From Blasia pusilla (lineage: Eukaryota > Marchantiophyta > Marchantiopsida > Blasiales), in assembly GCA_050084515.1 (NCBI GenBank), contig CM114273.1:12028001-12092000 (forward strand): DNA of 64,000 nt, in the 5' to 3' direction. Made by a program: the position numbers and the translations under genes. Positions 12,900-24,505 of this stretch are shown here, in pieces. The first letter of the stretch is position 1; the number at the start of each line of letters is the position of its first letter. Below the pieces are notes generated by a model that saw nothing but the letters and a program-made list of their open reading frames with translations, searched no databases and was not told the origin of the DNA.

Positions 12900-14240
12900 A
12901 AATCATGAAGGAACATTGGAAAAAGGTACAAATGGAAAGTGGAACATCAAGCAAATGGCAGTATAAGTATTATTCCTATTTTATGAAAACCTATCATAGC
13001 ATGTGGATGGTGGAGCATTTTACATGAGAGATACAAAAGACAAAGGATGGGAATAAAGATATCCATCATGCCAAATTATGTGTAAAGGCCACTCCTAATA
13101 TGCAATAGGATCTCCGAAACATGGTACTTGTGGAAAATTGACAAAGAAGGGAAGGGAGATCCTCGAGTGACGGGGAGGAGACAACCCCATTCCAAATGGG
13201 GTCATAGAAAATAATAAATAATGTTTATTTTGTGTCCAATGTTGATGGGATTGGGGACATGACGCGAAATGACAGTCTCGATGAATGCAAAGGAGTAGTT
13301 GGGCCGAGTCAAGAGACTAGAATCATTAGAAAGAAGCAAGTTGGTATGAGGGATTCCTTCAACATCCAAGGAATAAAAGTTGTAAATGACATGTGGGAGA
13401 AGTATTTTTACGAATGTGGAATATCATTCAACGTAGTATGGCAAGATGCTTTTAAACAAGCAATGTTGGAAGCAAAAAAGATAAAGGATTACTTAGGTGC
13501 TAGTTACAATTTGTTGCGCACCACGCTAATTGAGAAATATATGGGAAATGTGAAGGAAAATATGGATGGCATATTGGAGAATTTGCGTTTGGGGGTCATA
13601 ATCATCACAGATTCTTGGACCAATATGAGGAGTGAGTCTTTAATGAACATCATGGTCTCGTGTCCACAAGTTGAGGTCCTGATTGAGTCGATAGACACCA
13701 ACTTGAAGGGGAAATCCCAAACAGCTGAATGGTTGGACAATCATATAGAGAGGAATATCATGCGCATAAGTCTAAAGAATATGTTGCAACTTGTGAAAGA
13801 CAACGTTGGTAATTAGTGAGCACTAGGAAAACTTATTGAAGCAAAGTTTCCTCATGTTCTTTGGGATGGATGTATATCATATTCTCTTGATCCGGCATGC
13901 AAAAAATGGGGTAAGTGGCATTGGATGGACAGGATTTTTGCACAAGCTTATAAGATGGTAGAATTTTTAAAGACGACAACTTAGGTGATGGCCAAATTCA
14001 TGGAAACCAACCTAGTGAAGAGACAATTGTTGCTTTCCTGCAAACATACGCTTTGCAACAAACTTTATAAAGTTGGGACGTGTCTTAGAATTGAGGGAGG
14101 CATTCCATGCCATCGTTGCCACAAATAATTTTAGGGATTCTTTCAATGGGAGGGATGTGAGCAGTTGTTGGCATTGCACCAAGTGGTCCAAAGAAAAAGG
14201 GAGGCATAAAAGAGGTTAATACTACTGTGATTGCATGTGA
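12900..14240 (+). pseudogene. hAT-type (DUF659) transposase remnant
   Basis: A plus-strand frame open at 13232-13816 and continued past a stop to about 14240 reads like plant hAT transposases with a DUF659 domain. Seen in order: a C-terminal part of a BED-finger-like segment (KTYHSMWMVEHF) near 12980; then WEKYFYECGISFNVV; SYNLLRTTLIEKYMGNVKE; the DUF659 hallmark VIIITDSWTNMRSESLMNIMV; IESIDTN-GKSQTAEWLDNHI; and VKDNVGN followed, after a stop, by LGKLIEAKFPHVLWDGC. In intact relatives the last motifs precede the catalytic RNase-H-like fold and a C-terminal hAT dimerisation region, which I do not find. Several stops and frameshifts make it a pseudogene. Terminal inverted repeats of the parent element were not found. 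Confidence 0.75.
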
Positions 14241-14388
14241 CCTTTTGAGTTCAGGTATGTGAGTTTAGAATGATGTTGTGCACTATACTTTGAAGTTGCT
14301 GAAGAATCATGATATATTTGAAAGGGTGGTTAAAGTTTCTTGTTAATTGTGATTGTAGAAAGCACATATGAGGCCCCTACTGTTTTAG

Positions 14389-14696
14389 GCAAACCAAGAT
14401 TGCATGTGGACAAAGTTCGTGTCCATGGACATATCCATGTCCATGGACTTATGTCCGTCCTATGGAAGGACTTGTCCATACGGGACCCACCTTTCCCTTC
14501 TTTCTCTTTCGGCTTACTTGCCTTTGTGTTCCATACTCCCCCGTTTCTTTTCCCTCCATCTCCACTCTCTCTTCCCTCATTGCTCCACTCATCCTTGCCT
14601 TGCCTTCCATCATGGACTATATGTGTGGGTCCCACCTCTTGGAACCTATGTCCGTGGACATGTCCAGACTTTTCCTTCCTAAGGAAGGACTTGTTG
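14389..14696. mobile_element. MITE candidate, ~308 bp
   Basis: The segment is flanked by a 7-bp direct repeat GTTTTAG (14382-14388 and 14697-14703). Its two ends are imperfect inverted copies: TGGACAAAGTTCGTGTCCAT on the left corresponds, reverse-complemented, to TGGACATGTCCACGGACATA on the right. GGGACCCAC (left) and GTGGGTCCC (right) are perfect inverted partners. The interior is a pyrimidine-rich tract without genes; the long open frames on both strands are by-products of it. The 7-bp duplication could be chance. Confidence 0.45.
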
Positions 14697-14720
14697 GTTT
14701 TAGTGCTACCATGAGGCAAA

Positions 14721-15451
14721 CGCTAGGGTAGGACATCGCAAAGATGCAATTGCAGGCCACTAAATTTTTAGAGGAGAATGAGGACAGTGCAGGAATGGTA
14801 GGGAGTGGTGGACAAATGGAGTTGGATCATTTGGATCTTCTGCAAAAGTCAACACTGATGAGAAGAGCAACACTCAGGAAGAGGACTCGAGAGGCTACCA
14901 ATCCGACGCCCAAATCTGTTGTGCCTTCGTTGCAATAGTTGATGTCACGTGAGAACCCCTCTATGGTCGTAGGTTATGGAAGCTTGCATGATGTTGTTCT
15001 ACTTTCCATGGATGTGATATTCTAGATAGGCATTTTGTTCTCCATTTGAAAGAGGTATACAAGAAGAAAAATGTTTCCCCATTTCCAAATATGGCTGACG
15101 ATCCACCGCAAATTTAGGTTGGAGATGCCCTTGATAGTGTAGTGTTATGGCCATTTCATCTTGTTATGCCTTCTCAAAAGTAGAGGCACCTTTGCTTTAT
15201 GCATAGTTTTTTGGAGTGTGGCCATCCTAGTCTTCTAAATTCTCGTCTTAATTTTGACCTATTTAGAGGGGAATTTTTTCGATGCTAAGACATTCAAAAT
15301 TGGGGTTTTATACTCAATAGTAGAGGAACCTTCCCCTTGACAACCAGTTTTGAGTGTGATCATTTCCATATAGAGAGCAAGCGATGGGATTTCCCATAGG
15401 AGTGACGGAAGTATCGTCACTATCAGAAGCATCACAACGTCATGTCTTGGG
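14721..15451. other. Unassigned stretch between MITE and gypsy pol
   Basis: Short plus-strand frames exist (for example 14744-14938, rich in charged residues, with KSTLMRRATLRKRTRE) but match nothing I recognise. It may be the rest of the hAT element or gypsy gag/protease beyond recognition. Confidence 0.3.
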
Positions 15452-18400
15452 TTAGGCGATGGACCTGAATTGCTTGACATGGATTTTCAGCTTAGGAGTA
15501 GCTGAGCAGCGTCCTTTGAGGTTGCGACAGATCACAGCTATTGCATTGGTGAGCCCCATGCCTACTGGGACGGTTGAGGTAGTGGCGGGGGATGAGACCC
15601 GAGGAGATCGACACAGCAAGGCGATCGGGAGAGACACCATTGGACTTCTTGGGATGTTTTGCAGGTACGCCAGAAGATGATAGTCACAAAATTGAGTGTG
15701 GTTCCGAGTACTACACGTGGAGATCAGAGTTTGCAATTGGCTGTAGGGGAGCAGTTGAGTTCTACTGTCCGAGACGGGGTTGCACCATAGCAACCACCGA
15801 CACCCGCGCCAGAGAGTCCTACCGTAGTCACGATGGAGATTTGGGAGCCAGATATGGGCCCTAAGTTTGTAGGAGGAGAGTCGCGCCGGATACATCAGTT
15901 CCTTAGGAGTTATAGGAGTTTTTTTGCATTTAGTATGCGTGATTTGGATACGCTAAAGGGTCCAGGGATCTGGATTGAGTTTTCAAGCAAGACGCGGATC
16001 TTCCAACAATCCTACAGGTACAGTGATATGGATAGGGCTCTGATTCATAGCAAGAGCTAGGACTTGGTTGGAGCAGGACTAGTGGAGATGTTGCATAGAG
16101 AGTATGCATATGCCACTGTCATGCCCGCCAAGAAGGATGTGCATGGCAACTGGACGGATAGGCGGATGTATGGAGATTACCGACCTATCAATTGGCAGAC
16201 AAAGTCTGATAGGTATGCCATGTCCATGCCTGAGGAGATCTTTGATGCTATTGGGCATGCAAAGGTCTTCAGTTCGCTAGATCTTCCAGCCGGATACCAT
16301 CAACTGCTTATCACATTGGAGGATAGACAGAAGACGATATTTTGGGGCATTGATCCTCATGGGAAGGATTGCTTATACTAGTGGCGGTTCTTACCCTTTG
16401 GATTAAAGATTTCCCCGGTTGAGTTTCAGAGGATTATGGATAGGATCTTGGTAGGTATGGATTTCGCTAGGTGTTATATTGATCACATCGTAGTCTTTAG
16501 CGCCATGGTTGAGGAGCATGAGCAACGTCTAGAAGAGGAGTTTCGACAATTGCAGTAACATCGGTTGAAGCTACATCTAGGAAATTGCAAGTTCTTATAC
16601 AACCAGATTGAGTACCTCGGTCATACGATATATCCAGGGGGCCTTGGTATGCAGCACACAAAGGTAGAGGCTATTTCACGTATTCCACGCCCTACAGATC
16701 TGAGTCGAATTCTTGCATTCATGGGATTGGCAAACTTCTATCGAAGGTACATCAAGGGTTTGAGATCGATTGCAAAGCCGTTGACCTTGCTGACCAAGGT
16801 GGATCAGGAGTGGCACTGGGGGAATGAGTAGGAGAAAGCATTTCAGCTCTCAAGGATAGATTGACATCCGCGCACATATTGAGGAGACCAATCACGGGAC
16901 GTCCTTTCTAGTTGCATACTAATTGGAGCATGTTGGGGCTTGGAACCGTGCTCATCCAACATAACGATGAGAGTAGAGAGTTCGTGGTGGCTTACGCTAG
17001 TCGCTCGAACAAGGTTGCAGAGACGAAGTATACCTCGGATGAGGGTGAGTGCTTGGATGCAGTGTGGGCTATCGTATATTTCAGGTGTTATCTATTCGGC
17101 AATCCCTTTACCATTATTACTGATCATCAAACATTTAAGTGGTTGATGGAGTCCGACAAGCTTACAGGGAAGCCTACAAGGTTTGCTCTGTTGTTGCAAG
17201 AGTATGATTTCCACGTGGTGCATAGACCTTGGACGCTCAACCAGGATGCAGTAGATGGTTTGAGACGTAATCCATGCCCGAGTTAGCGAGATGGAACTCA
17301 AGCTCGTTGGCATGGAGAGAGTGATGAGAAATTCATGCCAGGATGGCACGAGTCGGCCTATTTCGGCTTGCTGGCTATGGAGAGCCAAATTGATGAGACT
17401 TTGACGTCGAGGTTTGATCGAGAGTCCTAAGATCTAGAGGCCAATGAGGAGACGAAAAATGGCCGAGACATTCACGACGATGGAGTACTTGCGTAGTGGC
17501 AGCATCGTGAGCATAGTGGGTGCTAGGGAGTGGGATCATATCCTAGAGCGAGCCACACGGTTTCGGTGGGAGGGGACACATATGTTGCGAGTTTTGGAGG
17601 ATGGTAGAGTACGTGTAGTGCCTCGTCCTTCACAGAGAACACGTTTAGTGCGTCATGCCCATGAGGAGTTGGATCATTTTGGATTGAAGCGCACGTGCAG
17701 CTTGCTCTAGATATAGTATTGGTGGTCAGGCATGCAGACTGACGTTTAGTTGTTTTTTGCCAGATGCATGATGTGTGATCAGGTCCGAGCATCATTCAAT
17801 GCTCCGACTCCATAATTGCATCCACTTCCAATCATGAGTTTAGGTTATAGATGGAGTTTTGATTTTGCAGGACCTTTATCGTTGACGGAGCGCCATAGTC
17901 ATTATGTGTTGGTGATGGTCGAGCACTTCTTGAAGTGGATAGAGTTGGTTGCATTTTCTGACGAAGCAAGTGAAGAAGTAGCGTATGCCTTCCTAGATCC
18001 AGTGTTGAGTCATTATGGTGCACCAGCTGAGGTGTTGACAGACCAAGGTACATAGTTTCGCGGGGAGTTTCATGCCTTGTGTGATCGGGAACTGATTGAC
18101 CACCGCATCACTTTGCGAGATCATCCTGAGGCGGATGGACTAGCAGAGAGGGTTGTGCAGACGATGAAGAGAGAATTAGGCACGTATGGCGTGTAGAGAG
18201 GTCATCTAAGAGATTGAGACCTCTAGTTGTCGTGGTTGGCAATGGGATACAGATTCAGCAGGCATGCATCCTTAGCATCTTTCTCACCGTACTTGCTACT
18301 TTATGGCCGATAGCCAGATTTACGTGCGGCCATTCGTTGAGATGTTGGTGAGGTGTTGAATCTTGATGACCCTGATGTATGGATGCGAGCATGTTCTGAG

Positions 18401-18592
18401 AGGGCAGAGTTGTTTAGAAGAGTGATGCCCATGGCGTTTGAATACTTATCTATTGAGGATGATCTAGATACGTTGAGGTATGCGACTATTCGGGGAGGTG
18501 GTTATCGACCAACCATCGGGAGGTTTCATCAAGATGACTATGTCTACTTGCAGCAGACGGCATCCACTACTTTGGATGTAAGTATCCCTTGA
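15452..18592 (+). pseudogene. Ty3/gypsy pol remnant (RT, RNase H, integrase), PHD-gypsy family
   Basis: Frames chained across stops give a full pol order. Pre-RT linker near 15833 (FAFSMRDLDTLKGPG, YRYSDMDRALI). RT at 16064-16640: VMPAKKDVHGNW, DYRPIN, SSLDLPAGYHQL, WRFLPFGL, and the active-site box YIDH at 16475-16486, where the usual second Asp is His. Linker EYLGHTIYPGG and FMGLANFYRRYIKGL. RNase H at about 16900-17280 (VAYASRSNKVAE, FTIITDHQTFKWLM). Integrase from about 17640 (HAHEELDHFG, zinc residues in ARCMMC, then LGYRWSFDFAGPL and VLTDQGT). It ends in RFHQDDYVYLQQTASTTLDV, where sequence jumps into an LTR-like block. At least ten internal stops, most of which could be CAG, CAA or CGA mutated by C-to-T. 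Dead element. Confidence 0.85.
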
Positions 18593-18597
18593 CTCGC

Positions 18598-18868
18598 TAT
18601 AGTAGGTCAAGAGCCAAGGAGATAACCTACGAGCATAGGTTACCGTGGAGAGAGTTTGGGAGAGGGAAGGGGATATACCTCCAAGAGAGAGAGCTTGAGA
18701 GTTCATTCTCTCTTTGTTGAACCTCTTGGCATGAGGCGGCAGAGTTATGGTCCTCCATGAGAGAGAGTGCACACCATGAAGAGCTTGGTGTAAGATGTTG
18801 ATATGAGATTTGATCGATTTTTATTAGAGATATTTTGGTACTTCTCGTCTCATTGTTTGGATGTGTTG
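18598..18868 (+). repeat. LTR-like block, plus orientation (left arm of inverted repeat)
   Basis: This is the reverse complement of 19030-19275 and of 2994-3150. It carries GGTCAAGAGCCAAGGAG, GTTGAACCTCTTGGCATGAG and ATTTTGGTACTTCTCGTCT. It directly follows the truncated pol, so the end of pol, the PHD finger and part of the 3' end were lost here. Compared with the right arm it lacks about 55 bp after TATGGTCCTCC. Confidence 0.65.
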
Positions 18869-19615
18869 TGCACATACACATTGCTACACAACATACATCA
18901 TTGTCACCAAACATACACACAAACACGCACGATCCCATGCTAACTCATGGCATCCAAACAACAAGACAAGAAGTACCAAAATATCCCCAATAAATCAATG
19001 AAATCTCTCATCACATCTCACACCAACCTCTCTATGATGTGCACTCTCTCTCATGTCAAACCAAATCCACTCTCCTAATAAGAGGTTTGAGTTACACACA
19101 CAAGGCAAGGAGGACCATAGCTTCGCCGCCTCATGCCAAGAGGTTCAACAAAGAGAGAATGAGCTCTCAAGCTCTCTCTCTTGGAAGTATAACCCCTTCC
19201 TTCTCCCAAGCTCTCCCCTCGGTAACCTATACTCACAGGTCACCTCCTTGGCTCTTGACCTACTGTAGCAAGTCAATAGCCACTTCCCAAAGTGGAAAGT
19301 CAACTATACTCCAAATAGAAACTTACCTATAATAGTAAGTTTCTATATATTGCTCCAAATGAGCCGAAACGAAGGGAAGACCTTCTCCCTCAAGTTACTC
19401 GTGGCCTCAACAGGCCATCCTCACCCTCTTGAGGCTATCCTCTAGTATCTCCAAAGGCGCTCTTCTAGATCTCGGCCATCTATCTTAAAAGGCGTAACAA
19501 GTATCGTGCATATACACATCGTGCTCATCGAATATACACACAAACACGCATAATCCCATGCTAACTCATGGCATTCAAACAACAAGACGAGAAGTACCAA
19601 AATATCTCCAATCGG
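18869..19615 (-). repeat. LTR-like block of the opposite gypsy copy (right arm)
   Basis: Landmarks are the same as at 2940-3400. The short block ending ACAAGAAGTACCAAAATATC occurs twice in the same direction, at about 18868-18990 and 19505-19615, bracketing the LTR-like core. On its right side the minus-strand pol 3' end of the same family begins. The arm at 18945-19275 pairs with 18598-18868 across a spacer of about 80 bp. Confidence 0.6.
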
Positions 19616-21557
19616 CCCCCTAGCCGGTGATTAGGTCCCTCTAACTCCAGATAGCCATCTATCGCTATCTACCATGACATACATCTATCGGACGCTAAGA
19701 GTAAAAAGTTTGGGTGCTCATGTGGCCCCATCGTTAGTCGACTTCTTGTCATCCATGTCACAGATATAAGTCAAAATCTAGAACTACCTATTCTATGTAT
19801 ATCTGGTACGCATCCATCGTCCCTGAGGAATCCTAGTGAAAGGTGGCGTCAGACATGCCATATGCCACCCTCTCGAACATCATCATAGACTAGCATAGTG
19901 GATGCACCACGGGCAAAACCACACAACATGCATCACAAGCCTCTAGGAACTATTGCTAAGCTTGGATCAACTATACCATCAATGTTAGGAAGGTGATATG
20001 GCGCACACTTACGCATGAAATCCTTCCAAATCATACCATCGTGTCCCTCGAGTAAGAGAACACCAAATGGCAGAATCTCACACACTCTCAAGATGTTATG
20101 CCATGCAGTCACATCCAACGTCGTGGATGCCGTCTGCTATAAGAAGACATAGTCTTGCTGATGAAACCTCTAGATAGTATGTCGCGACCCTCGTAACCAA
20201 ACAACACCAAATACGCGCCAAGCGAAACATCAGAACTCAAAGGAACTCACGCCGCGAGGTTTGCGCTTTGGAGAGGCGTTTGGTAGAGTCTCTTGGAAAA
20301 GTCTAAGAGACGAAACGCGGAACAGAGTTGTGCGTTTCATGCGTTAGTGGTCGCGACCAGGAAACCTAGACCAAACGCGAGCCGAGACTTGAGATGAGTT
20401 GAGTCTTGGAGGTTGGTTGCCAAAGAGGTGAGAACCAGTTTGGAACATGACTAGCGTTTGGGAGAATCTGACTGTGTTTAGGACCATAACGTTGAGCTCC
20501 GAGATGTGTTCGGAACAAGTAAGGGCGCGTTGGAAAGCTGATCTTGAGACGCTTCTAACGCACCAAAGATCTCAGCAAACGCATAAGTACAGGCTGAGAT
20601 ATTGGCCGAAAACGATTCAGAGAGCAATCGGGTTGAGGGCCAATTGGAGGGGCCCGGGTGTCTTTCCCTAAATGTAGGGGGCCCCCGGAGATCCCCAGAA
20701 GTACTAGTAAGGGGAGTACCTTCTCTGAGATGTCTCGGGAAACGAAACCCCACTTTGGGCGCCAAACGGCGTTTCAGAGGCACGGGATGAAACGGGAGTT
20801 TGGCGCGGAAACCCGAAACCCAAACCTTATCCAAGGGAGTGGACTTTGTACGCCACCCTTGATTCCAACCAGATTCACGATGCGAGTCTTGGTGAGGAAC
20901 TCATTGGATGTTCATCGGACAGATTGGAACCGCTTAGGCGCTGAAACGCCGTTTCAGGTTCCTGAACCGACCAGAAAGTCTGTCCCAAGTCTTTCGAGAC
21001 TTGCCCGTGTTGGAAACCGCGAAACTAGGAAGGTTGAGCTTGAAGAGAGAGTCCGAGACGAGAACTCGGAAAGTAATCTCGCTGATTGATCCAAGACCCG
21101 ACTAACCGAAGTGCGTGTTTGGATGCAGATCAGCGTTGAGAGCGTGACCTACTGAACGCACGCTTCCGCAACAAACAAGATTAACGTTCAAGGAGAGTAG
21201 GCGCACGACATAGTAGCTCGATAGCCACCTCTCCGAATAAATGCATACCTCAGCATATCCCGATGTTGCACAATTTCCAAGTTCTCAAACGCCATAGGCA
21301 TCACTTTCCTAAACAACTCTGCCCTTAGAGAACATGCTTGCATCCATACATTAGGGTTATCAAGGTTCAACATCTCAACGAATGGCCGTAGGTAAATCGG
21401 ACTCTCGGCCATAAGGTAGCAAGTACGGTGAGAAAGACGTTAAGGTTGCCTGCCTTTTGAATCTGTATCTCATCGCTAACCACAGAAACTGAGAGGTTAA
21501 GTCTACCTGAATTTCGTGGAATCTTGAAATGTCTAAGTGTTTCTTATTTACAGTCAA
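19616..21557 (-). pseudogene. Gypsy pol 3' fragment with PHD-type finger (copy B), split by solo LTR
   Basis: The minus strand reads from about 21490 leftward: FLWLAMRYRF, YLLPYGRESDLP, EMLNLDNPNVWM, AELFRKVMPMAFENL and YAFIRRGGYRAT. It is then interrupted by the solo LTR at 20180-21210, and resumes at 20174 with RFHQQDYVF, TASTTLDV, LPFGVLLLEGHDGMIWKDF, VDPSLAIV and the start of a finger, CMLCGFARGASTMLV. This copy keeps the first Cys pair (C-x2-C) that copy A has lost. Frames are shifted after the finger start. It is the mirror-oriented partner of the pol at 15452-18592. Confidence 0.75.
20180..21210 (+). repeat. Solo LTR of the chromovirus family, with 5-bp target duplication
   Basis: The block begins TGTCGCGACCCTCGTAACC and ends GTAGGCGCACGACA, with TG...CA ends. 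It is flanked on both sides by TAGTA (20175-20179 and 21211-21215). The same LTR occurs at 24506-25341 (plus strand), 31002-31991 (minus) and 37361-37773 (minus, partial). Taking out the LTR and one TAGTA restores the gypsy pol reading across the site, so this is a genuine insertion followed by LTR-LTR recombination. Length 1031 bp. Confidence 0.9.
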
Positions 21558-23689
21558 TTGTAGAGTTCGATCCCCAAGAGGATCATTGTTGGATGAAAAG
21601 AGAGTATAAAGTGATGATTATGTTGTAAAAGTGTAATTGATTATGTAATTCAAATGTAATATTCCATTAACATCTTCCGATCCTTTTTAGTACCTATGTT
21701 TTCTTCTTCAATTCTCTCGAGTGGAGTTTAAAGTACGCTCAGGCAATTTGTTCTCTCGACATCTCGGAACCTCACAGAGACCTCAAGAATAAAGATGGCT
21801 TCTCCTACTTTCGGAACTCAATCCGTCGGGGCAGGTTACTCTCTGTCAAACAGATTTCATACAACTTTATATTGATTATTCCATTGATGAGAAAGGTTCG
21901 TCTGATTCACTCTTCACTCGGCAGACCCAAAAAGAATATTCAGACATAAGCATCGCACATCAGAATGAATGAATGAATGCTTTACTACTCCATCAAGAAT
22001 TGGAAGACTTCAAAGTATCTACAAGCTCGAGAGGGTACAACTCTCTTGCTCGGACCATTCCTACAACATAAGGACTTCATGAGCAAATGATGATAATAGC
22101 TTCTGTCCTGTTTCTTAAATATTCTCGAGAGTAGGATCATTTCTATGATCCGAAGCGTTCTTGATGAAGTTGGTGTCTTTTCAATATCTGTAACTACCTA
22201 GATCTATGGTTCTCTTAGCTTTTCCTACGATCCCTATGAATCCGCGGTACAAAACTTTTCTAACTACTAATTTGATACAAAGGGTCGCGCCCTTTCCTAG
22301 TCTAATTGTTTAAACTATGTGTCGTTTCGAATCTCAATCATGCTGAGCTTCGCTGCGCTAAATTTCTGGAGGACGAAGTTCTTCCTTCTTCTTTGTGCTT
22401 CGTGCTTTGTGCTTCGTTCTTCGTTCAAGAGCGAAGTACTTCGTATATAGAGCTTCGTTGAGCTTCACTGAGCTTCGCGGTGATCTTTTATACTTCTTTA
22501 CATCTTTTGATTCTCCTCTAAGGCCAATCCTTGATCTTCATCTCTTTGCCTTGTTTTCGGAGCTTGGTGATAACTTATTCTTCTTCATAATAATAAATAA
22601 TCATAATCAAATCATAATATACAAGAGTCTTCGTTGAATAAAAAGATATATTCTTCAACATTACAAAATTGTGGGTATCACAAATCTCTGTAATGTGTTT
22701 AGGCAGGCTTGCTAGAAGTTACTTCCTGCTCCTGCATTCACCGATCACCTTATGAATTTCTTAAGTTGTCCCATGCATCCTTCTTAGTTTGTTGTGTGAT
22801 CATTGGTTCAGGTGTTTTTGCGTACCGAGTGATTCTTTGTCCACAACAATATTCGATGGCTATATGTCATTAGTCATATTTACTCTTGAAGCATAAGAAT
22901 AGGCCAAGGTATAGGCCGGCAAGAGTGGGACTGCTGTTCCGGGATAAGACAATTGGGGCTACACACACAAGAATAGACCACAGACGAAAAGCTATTTTTG
23001 CGCTCAATGAGTCACAGTATTTTATTTGGTGACAAAGTCCGACCTATATTTTTCTTGGCTATTGCTACTTCCGTCCATTGCACTTGAGGCATTCTTCGCT
23101 ATAGATCGAAATGTCTTTCTTAATTTTTATCGACAAAAATACAAATACAGAGTCGGAAATACACTTTGCATACTTTCTATTTTAGTACGTGGAAGACTCG
23201 CGGTCTTCTTGTTGCATGTTCTTAATGTCATTCTCATCCTACGTCTATCTCACCCACGTTTGCAATTACTCAAATAGTTTCTTGTTATTCCCAATCTTAG
23301 ATTGTCCCTTCCTCTCCACAATTTCATTTGTTTAGAGGTTTTGAGCTAGTCGTTTCCAATCCTCGCTCTTGTGTTTTGAACACCTTTTCTTTGAAATTAT
23401 GTGCGTGGCTCTGTCTCCTTCTCTTTTCTTGCACGTCTTTTGGAGCTCCGATGGTACATACTTGTTTGTTGTAACCTTAGTGGAATAAAAAACGGAGATT
23501 TTTGTTTAGTGGTTTTTGTTGAATTCCACTTACGAGGATCAACAGATTAATTCCACTTACGTAGATCAACAAATTTACCACTTCCATGCCAAATTTTGAC
23601 ACTTGAAACTAGACTAGTATTTAGTCTTGTCTTTTCGAGCATCTCTTAGATGCCTCATATCTCACACCCGATGGAGTTGAGCTCAGATG
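21558..23689. other. AT-rich intergenic DNA, no gene recognised
   Basis: No protein family motifs. 22380-22475 is rich in CTTCG/GCTTCG words (several imperfect copies of TGCTTCGTGCTT and GAGCTTCG). At 23521-23575 the phrase ATTCCACTTACG-GATCAACA occurs twice in tandem. A TG...CA-ended segment 21559-22682 looks LTR-like but lacks a target duplication. Confidence 0.4.
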
Positions 23690-23935
23690 TCTCAGATGCT
23701 TGACAATGTCCCATTTGCCCAGAGAGGATAATGTGGCATTTCTCGGATGTCGCATCTCGAACTTCATAGTATCGTTCTCTATTTCTGGGAGCGTGTTAAT
23801 GTCGTCTTGGGGCGAGAGGTGGAAAGGATATGGGGCATTTCTCGAATGACGTATCTCAGACTTGACAGCTTTATGCTCTATTTTAGGAGCGTGGCAAGGT
23901 CCCATTTGGGCAAGAAAGAGAAACTCTAGTGAAAG
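23690..23935. repeat. ~100-bp-period imperfect tandem repeat, 2-2.5 copies
   Basis: TGGCATTTCTCGGATGTCGC at about 23732 recurs as GGGGCATTTCTCGAATGACG near 23833. The following CTCTATTT-GGAGCGTG and TGTC/GTCCCATTTGG-C words also recur. A partial earlier copy (AATGTCCCATTTGCCCAGAG) precedes them. It produces look-alike open frames on both strands that are not genes. Confidence 0.55.
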
Positions 23936-24233
23936 CTTTACCCACTACTTCTCTCAGACGCGCGAGGGTTCCACAACCTCGCGCTTGACGCTATGCGATG
24001 CAATGCAATGCGTCGTGCTTCTCTTTTGTAGCATTATGGCTTCCAATGTGTGTGAGCTTCATGATAGGCGGTAATAGAACTGAGATGCACGTTTCATTGT
24101 AGTCGCCTTCTAATCCGTAGTGGAGGCTAAGCATTGGTCACTGCACAATATACCGCTTTAATTGCGATAGCAACTGTCACACCACCTCGTTCAGGCCTTG
24201 GTGCGAGACTACCTCTCATCAAAATCTTCAAGA

Positions 24234-24236
<3 letters not shown>

Positions 24237-24298
<62 letters not shown>
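24237..24298. repeat. (CT)31 microsatellite
   Basis: An uninterrupted CT dinucleotide run of 62 bp. It creates spurious poly-Leu/Ser and Arg/Glu frames. Confidence 0.97.
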
Positions 24299-24301
<3 letters not shown>

Positions 24302-24505
24302 AGACCCACACATCATCCTTAACTGCTTTAATTTAGTTCTTGTTGACTAAAATAGCCATAACCACAGCCAATGCGCAGGGTCTATGATTGCAAGTGTGCT
24401 GAAGACACCACTAAATGATTGTAGTCTACATGTGATGGTTTTGTTGTCCAATAGCAGTTGTAAGCATCCCGATGATGCATTGGATATTTTTTATAATAGG
24501 CTTAA

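Noticed and set aside
14330-14719. Long open frames on both strands, about 125 codons each
   Set aside because: They follow the pyrimidine-rich inside of the MITE candidate and have no domain.
21559-22682. Segment with TG...CA ends that could be a solo LTR
   Set aside because: Flanking bases (TCAAT and AATCT) do not form a target duplication and no related copy is seen in the window.
24127-24322. Open frames on both strands over the CT run
   Set aside because: They are artefacts of the dinucleotide repeat.
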